Shown here: piece after piece, positions 5,762 through 9,247 of the stretch
Layout: each line of letters opens with the position of its first letter
Numbering within the stretch: the stretch's first letter is position 1
Source of the DNA: an uncultured Clostridia bacterium
GTDB lineage: Bacteria; Bacillota; Clostridia; UBA1381
Direction of reading: 5' to 3'
NCBI GenBank assembly: GCA_944391255.1
Contig: CALXSW010000048.1
Coordinates: 1-9,247, forward strand
Length of the DNA stretch: 9,247 nt
Program-made: the position numbers and the translations under genes
Notes under the pieces: model-generated
What the model saw: only the letters and a program-made list of their open reading frames with translations
Told to the model about the DNA's origin: nothing
Database searches by the model: none

Positions 5762-6604
5762 ATGGATATTCGTTATTCAGCTAATCAGAGAGATTTTAAG
5801 CGTTACACTACACAGGAAACAAGAGATGAATTCCTGATCAGCAATCTTTATGTTGCCGATGAGGTCGTTGCTGTTTATTCACATGTTGACAGAATGGTTA
5901 CTCTTGGCTGCATGCCTGTAAATGAAGAGGTATCGATAGACAAAGGTATCGATGTATGGGCTAACTTCGGTACAAGCTATTTTCTCGAAAGACGCGAGAT
6001 CGGTATATTCAATATCGGCGGCAAAGGTATAATCAAGGTTGACGGCGTGGAATATGAAATGAACTATAAGGATTGTATCTATGTTACTATGGGTACTAAA
6101 GAGGTTACATTCAAGAGCGTTGATGGCAATGCTCCAGCTAAATTCTATATGGTGAGCGCGCCTGCTCATAAGCCGTGCAAAACTACATTTATCCCTATAG
6201 AAAAGGCTGCAAAGAGAGATATCGGTTCACCGGAAACTGCTAACAAGCGTGTTATTAACCAGTTTATCCACCCTGACGTGCTTGAAACATGTCAGCTTTC
6301 CATGGGTATGACCGTTTTAGCTCCGGGCAGCGTTTGGAACACCATGCCGGCTCATACTCATGAACGTCGTATGGAAGTATATATGTATTTTGAAGTTCCG
6401 GAAGATAACGTTGTTTTCCATATGATGGGTGAAGGTAAAGAAACAAGACATATAGTAATGCAGAACGAAGAAGCTGTAATCAGCCCGTCATGGAGTATCC
6501 ACTCAGGCTGCGGTACAAGCAATTATACTTTCATCTGGGCTATGGGCGGCGAAAACCAGGCATTTGATGATATGGATAATATTCCTACAACTGAACTTAG
6601 ATAA
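5762..6604 (+). CDS. kduI: 5-keto-4-deoxyuronate isomerase (4-deoxy-L-threo-5-hexosulose-uronate ketol-isomerase)
   Basis: Converts 5-keto-4-deoxyuronate, formed from unsaturated uronates cut from pectin or glycosaminoglycans, to 3-deoxy-D-glycero-2,5-hexodiulosonate, the substrate of KduD. 280 residues, against 278 for E. coli KduI, and the resemblance runs end to end: RDEFL (21-25), VYSHVDR (38-44), YFLERREIG (73-81), NIGGKG (84-89), APAH (133-136), PDVLETCQLSMG (171-182), NTMPAHTHERRMEVY (193-207), FHMMG (219-223), ETRHIVM (227-233), SPSWSIHSG (241-249) and GENQAFDDMD (263-272). The zinc ligands are H198, H200, E205 and H247, each two higher than in E. coli. Bicupin fold, cytosolic. The start has AGGAGG 10 nt upstream. 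It is the last gene of the operon, and a perfect stem-loop ends transcription about 75 nt after the stop. KduD, KdgK and Eda are not in the window. Confidence 0.97.
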   Translation: MDIRYSANQRDFKRYTTQETRDEFLISNLYVADEVVAVYSHVDRMVTLGCMPVNEEVSIDKGIDVWANFGTSYFLERREIGIFNIGGKGIIKVDGVEYEMNYKDCIYVTMGTKEVTFKSVDGNAPAKFYMVSAPAHKPCKTTFIPIEKAAKRDIGSPETANKRVINQFIHPDVLETCQLSMGMTVLAPGSVWNTMPAHTHERRMEVYMYFEVPEDNVVFHMMGEGKETRHIVMQNEEAVISPSWSIHSGCGTSNYTFIWAMGGENQAFDDMDNIPTTELR

Positions 6605-6677
6605 TTATAAATCTATAATTAATTATGGCTTTCTTTCGAAAAGCAGTATGCACACGAAATGGCCATGTTAATTTTGC

Positions 6678-6715
6678 ACTAAAACGAGCGGGATTTTATT
6701 CCCGCTCGTTTTAGT
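6678..6715. terminator. Bidirectional terminator between kduI and the secreted-protein gene
   Basis: A 15-bp perfect inverted repeat (6678-6692 and 6701-6715) around an 8-nt loop, ATTTTATT. The core is AAACGAGCGGG/CCCGCTCGTTT, with T-rich ends on both strands (TTTTAG), so it can stop transcripts from the left (kduI) and from the right (the 516-aa gene, whose stop is about 115 nt away). Between this site and 6829 I see only a weak AATTG/CAATT hairpin at 6801-6818. Confidence 0.9.
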
Positions 6716-6829
6716 CTATGAATAAAATCTGTAAATTTAACGCTTCTATGATAGATATAGAAACAGATACCACAGAAGACTTTTTTATGGTAAGAAGAAA
6801 AATTGTCATTTATCAATTATAGATTATAT

Positions 6830-8380
6830 TCACATCTCGCTAAGAATAACGCAATAACGATATACTCCGTCCCCGTTTTTATCATATACATATGCTGAAT
6901 ATGGAACGTTTTCTTTCAAATCCGATGGTTTTAGAATATTTACCGGCAATATATTATCCTTCATATAATCGCCGATACAAATAATATCAGTTACATTATC
7001 ATCTATGCTGTAGCTGCCAAGTCTTTTTTCATTTTTCGTGTATTGCAGTCCGTCTCCCCCTTCTGCATAATACTCATTCCTATGACTTATATTTCCATCT
7101 ATTATTGAATACTCAAAAAACATATTCTGAAGATTGTTATCTATATCATCATTTGTAATTGTTTGACCATCATAATATGTATCGAACCCCATAATTTGCG
7201 AATAGAATTTATTTTCATCTGACGATTTATAACATTCGTATGACACAATATCACCATTTTTATCTATAAATTCAACAGTCGCAAATTCATGTCCCGGCTT
7301 AACGTACATACTCAATAAAATACCAACATTTATATTATTTCCAATTTCTTCAAAATATGATACATTGCCAAAAGCATTCAAATATAGCTTATATATAACT
7401 ATTATATCCATATCTTCAGCGTTAATTATGGAATCTGTATTATATATTCCCTCTTCTATTCTTATTTTTTGACCTTCATTATCTCTATACAATATCACCC
7501 CCTCTATAACTGTATCAGAAACAATTATGTTATAAAATGATGAGCTTTCAAAATCCCCTGTCACATCATAGCTTATACTCAAAATATCATTTTCGTTTAT
7601 CTGATCCAAACTAATAGACTCACCATTTTTTGTTATTGTTATTTCCACATCACTGTTTTCTGTATCTATCACAAGAGATGATGTTATATAATTACTGTAT
7701 TTTTTAAAATATATCTCGCTCTCTGAACCTGTTTTTTCTATCCTGTCAATTACTGCCGTTTCGTAGCAGCTTGTACTTACATAATCATATAGTCCATCAT
7801 CATCCGAATCTATAAGATCAGCTGTTGTATACCTATTTTGACACAAATATTTAGTCATGATATCGTCTGATATATCAATAATCTCCAAATTATTTACGAA
7901 CAACTTAAAATCATCAGACAATTTATATGTTTCATATGTATTTGTATTTTCATCTATGTACACACATATTTCCCTATCTTTATACATAGTATCAGAATTA
8001 TATGGTACAAGATCAAGATCAATTGTGACTGTCGAGCCTGACTGTTCCGGATCCTCTCTTGCTGTAAGCGGAATTAACTTTCCATTATTTGCCCATACAA
8101 ATGATTTAATCTCAAGCTTCTCTGGCATATACGGCAAAGATACTCCCTCATTTTCAAATATTTCATCACTGCTGTGTTTTTCAAGCTTTATAAGCACTCC
8201 ATCATCATAAAATCCCCAAAAAACATCAGCCTTTTCAGAAGTATTGACCTCGCCTGTGAGATATACGCTCTCTGCCCCTGTCATATATGTAAATTCCTGA
8301 GAATCATTTTCTGCTGCAAACGAAGGTAACACACAAAACATTGCAGCAAATATCCCCCCTATTATTATCCCTTTTTTCAT
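6830..8380 (-). CDS. Secreted protein resembling the non-SLH part of clostridial S-layer-type proteins
   Basis: 516 residues. A clear signal peptide: MKK, hydrophobic core 4-18, cleavage after SFA or SFAA (about 22-23). The mature part is acidic and beta-rich. It has a SFVWANNGKLIPL stretch (93-105), as in clostridial surface proteins that carry SLH domains, then a calcium-loop-like DSDDDGLYDY (191-200; DxDxDG), YKLYLNAFGNVSYFEEI (330-346), FIDKNGDIVSY (371-381) and YDKNGDGVYRY (499-509; DxNxDG) near the end. Such aspartate loops followed by a tyrosine strand recur in exported clostridial proteins and probably bind Ca2+. No SLH, LPXTG, dockerin or catalytic domain is visible, so how it stays on the cell, if it does, is unknown. 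The start has AAAGGAAA with a gap of about 7 nt. Monocistronic, with its own promoter and the shared leader motif. Confidence 0.8.
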   Translation of the reverse strand: MKKGIIIGGIFAAMFCVLPSFAAENDSQEFTYMTGAESVYLTGEVNTSEKADVFWGFYDDGVLIKLEKHSSDEIFENEGVSLPYMPEKLEIKSFVWANNGKLIPLTAREDPEQSGSTVTIDLDLVPYNSDTMYKDREICVYIDENTNTYETYKLSDDFKLFVNNLEIIDISDDIMTKYLCQNRYTTADLIDSDDDGLYDYVSTSCYETAVIDRIEKTGSESEIYFKKYSNYITSSLVIDTENSDVEITITKNGESISLDQINENDILSISYDVTGDFESSSFYNIIVSDTVIEGVILYRDNEGQKIRIEEGIYNTDSIINAEDMDIIVIYKLYLNAFGNVSYFEEIGNNINVGILLSMYVKPGHEFATVEFIDKNGDIVSYECYKSSDENKFYSQIMGFDTYYDGQTITNDDIDNNLQNMFFEYSIIDGNISHRNEYYAEGGDGLQYTKNEKRLGSYSIDDNVTDIICIGDYMKDNILPVNILKPSDLKENVPYSAYVYDKNGDGVYRYCVILSEM

Positions 8381-8414
8381 TCTGATTTCCTTTCTTTTTA
8401 GACAATATATTTTT

Positions 8415-8457
8415 AATATAAATTTTGATAGATAAATGCAGCATTATCCCTTGTAAT
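8415..8457 (-). promoter_or_regulatory. Leader motif shared with the 148-aa membrane-protein gene (copy B)
   Basis: ATTACAAGGGA (8457-8447) and, 21 nt later, AAATTTATATT (8425-8415), the same two 11-mers in the same order as at 3689-3723. They lie in the leader of the secreted-protein gene, some 26-68 nt after the predicted transcription start. Confidence 0.4.
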
Positions 8458-8489
8458 TTTAAAACTCTTACAATTTACATTTATATTAT

Positions 8490-8519
8490 AAGTATACTCC
8501 TCAACAGTATCATCTGTCA
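8490..8519 (-). promoter_or_regulatory. Promoter of the 516-aa secreted-protein gene
   Basis: On the minus strand: TTGACA (8519-8514), 18-bp spacer, TATACT (8495-8490). A TATAAT 6 nt further on (8489-8484) is too far from this -35 to be used with it. The leader to the ATG is about 100 nt. Confidence 0.75.
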
Positions 8520-8526
8520 AGTTTTT

Positions 8527-8574
8527 TTACAAATGCCCCAGCGCCCTCAGTCTGTCATAATATAAACTAAATTA
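8527..8574 (-). other. 3' flank of the group II intron: short GC-rich remnant of unknown origin
   Basis: The 48 nt after the intron's 3' end are AT-rich at first, then a GC-rich patch (8530-8556) unlike the neighbouring spacer. In one frame the patch reads DRLRALGHL and then TAA (8529-8527), which looks like a protein C-terminus; in that phase, however, the codon right after the splice site is TAA. It may be the tail of a gene or mobile element interrupted by the intron. Too short to identify. Confidence 0.3.
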
Positions 8575-8577
8575 ATA

Positions 8578-8610
8578 GGGTAGACGGAGGGCGGTAGCCC
8601 TCCACCTCCC
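8578..8610 (-). ncRNA. Group II intron domain VI with branch-point adenosine
   Basis: On the minus strand the stem GGAGGGC-TACC-GCCCTCC is extended by GGGAGGT against GTCT-A-CCC, leaving one unpaired A (8581) on the 3' side. This is the classic bulged branch-point A of domain VI. Only wobble pairs T.G and G.T weaken the middle. Confidence 0.85.
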
Positions 8611-8613
8611 GTT

Positions 8614-8644
8614 GCACCGTACGTACGGGTCTCGTATACGGCGC
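8614..8644 (-). ncRNA. Group II intron domain V (catalytic hairpin)
   Basis: On the minus strand GCGCCGTA pairs with TACGGTGC (8 bp, one G.T); inside it TACG pairs with CGTA around a 5-nt loop (AGACC), with the 2-nt CG bulge on the 3' side that is diagnostic for domain V. At 31 nt it is slightly shorter than the usual 34. It is joined to domain VI by three bases, as expected. Confidence 0.88.
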
Positions 8645-8668
8645 TACACAACTGTAGATGTTACTACA

Positions 8669-9247
8669 TCAACTGAGATAGTATGCGAGGGGGTCGATCA
8701 AGCCGGGTCGCCTCCTCTTTCTATTTGGTATTGCAAGTACTTTCGGTGACAACAGAAAATTTACTACGTTCATTGCACATCGTTTGTACCACCCTAATCG
8801 TGAGTTTGCCACCTTGAATATATCTTCTTCTGTCATTTTGCATTTGAATATTCTGTTTAGCTTTTGCAGATTTAGATATATTCTTTTCGGCTTCTTCCAC
8901 TGCTTTACTATTACAACTCTGACCTTGTGCCTTAGCCATTGTCCAAATTTGTCCATGAACTGCTTCATTGACCCTATCCTGTAATAGTTTATCCAACCTC
9001 TGATTATCTCGTTCAGTTTCCTTATCGTTTCGGACAGCGGTCTCGCCGCTGCCCTCTTTCTCACAAGTACCGCTTTACACTTTGTGTATAATCTTTTCTT
9101 TCGGTCTTCCAGTGGTTTGCATTCCCATCCTTTCGTGCTTTTCCAATATCCGAATCCCAGGAATGCTCCTCCTGTAGGTCTCGTTATCTTGGTCTTACTT
9201 GCATTTACCTTTAGAAACAGTTTCCTTTCAAGCCAACTCGTTACCGA
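8669..9247 (-). CDS. Group II intron reverse transcriptase/maturase, C-terminal part only
   Basis: 192 residues are visible and the frame is open to the right edge, so the N-terminal RT motifs with the YxDD box are off the window. Visible in order: the end of the RT domain (VTSWLERKLFLKVNASKTKITR, residues 2-23, then FLGFGYWKS, 29-37), the maturase/thumb domain (LSETIRKLNEIIRGWINYYRIG, 71-92), a basic stretch (LRHKVRVVIVKQWKKPKR, 105-122) and a short DNA-binding tail (GWYKRCAMNVVNFLLS, and RRPGLIDPLAYYLS at the very end). There is no HNH (En) domain, so retrohoming would rely on another primer source such as the replication fork. The stop lies 25 nt before domain V, so the ORF sits in domain IV as usual. 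The fragment could be read as a separate ORF from the GTG at 9064, but that is an internal codon. Confidence 0.93.
   Translation of the reverse strand, partial: SVTSWLERKLFLKVNASKTKITRPTGGAFLGFGYWKSTKGWECKPLEDRKKRLYTKCKAVLVRKRAAARPLSETIRKLNEIIRGWINYYRIGSMKQFMDKFGQWLRHKVRVVIVKQWKKPKRIYLNLQKLNRIFKCKMTEEDIFKVANSRLGWYKRCAMNVVNFLLSPKVLAIPNRKRRRPGLIDPLAYYLS

Larger units (their letters stand above)
8575..9247 (-). mobile_element. Group II intron, 3' part (5' part beyond the right edge)
   Basis: A self-splicing, reverse-transcribing mobile intron. Visible here: the end of the intron-encoded reverse transcriptase/maturase (to 8669), the remainder of domain IV, domain V (8614-8644), a 3-nt joiner, domain VI (8578-8610) with a bulged A (8581), and CCC-TAT to the 3' end at 8575 (intron ends in AY, as usual). 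The A is seven nt from the end counting itself. The 5' end, domains I-III and the 5' exon are off the window, so neither target site nor class can be settled. It has the same strand as the secreted-protein gene, whose promoter lies 55 bp beyond the splice site. Confidence 0.88.

Noticed and set aside
6602..6621. AT-only inverted repeat at the kduI stop codon as terminator
   Set aside because: TAATTATA/TATAATTA has no GC pairs and no T-run; the strong stem at 6678-6715 is the real terminator.
7857..8210. 117-aa plus-strand reading frame
   Set aside because: Antisense shadow of the 516-aa secreted-protein gene; no start signals.
8721..8996. 91-aa minus-strand reading frame inside the intron
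   Set aside because: Out-of-frame shadow of the maturase, which matches its family throughout.

Overview
The window looks like a chromosomal segment from a low-GC Gram-positive bacterium, most likely a gut-type Clostridia member (Oscillospiraceae/Lachnospiraceae grade). The reasons are AT-rich spacers, strong Shine-Dalgarno sites (GGAGG type), textbook sigma-A promoters with 17-bp spacers (three with an extended TGnTATAAT -10), a DUF5050-like beta-propeller protein, a secreted protein of the style found in clostridial S-layer-type proteins, and KduI. Species cannot be given from sequence alone.

Left part (1-4502, all minus strand). Aminoacyl-histidine dipeptidase PepD enters from the left edge (3' end missing) with its own promoter and a TTG start. 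Upstream of it lies a compact three-gene set read 3669 -> 1561: a 148-aa membrane-anchored protein, a 317-aa membrane-anchored predicted beta-propeller protein and a 200-aa basic protein of unknown function. A strong promoter at 3742-3770 lies upstream. Next is a maltose/galactoside-type O-acetyltransferase (3909-4502) with its own promoter and a Rho-independent terminator.

Middle (4503-6715). A 319-bp divergent spacer holds two outward-facing promoters, an unexplained folded element and a near-palindrome just downstream of the plus-strand promoter. This promoter drives a two-gene operon: a xylose-isomerase-like TIM-barrel enzyme and KduI (5-keto-4-deoxyuronate isomerase). KduI indicates use of unsaturated uronates released from pectin or glycosaminoglycans; the partner presumably handles a sugar or uronate in the same route. 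A 15-bp perfect stem at 6678-6715 ends the operon and also works as a terminator for the converging gene.

Right part (6830-9247, minus strand). A 516-aa secreted protein with calcium-loop-like motifs has its own promoter and a leader that shares two ordered 11-mers with the leader of the 148-aa gene. About 55 bp beyond that promoter is the 3' end of a group II intron. Domains V and VI, the bulged branch-point A and a 3' splice site at 8575 can be read directly, as can the C-terminal 192 residues of its reverse transcriptase/maturase, which has no HNH endonuclease domain. The intron continues past the right edge.

No tRNA, rRNA, CRISPR array or obvious defence locus was seen. The parts that remain unexplained are the three-gene membrane set, the TIM-barrel/KduI pairing, the folded element at 4599-4677 and the shared leader motif.
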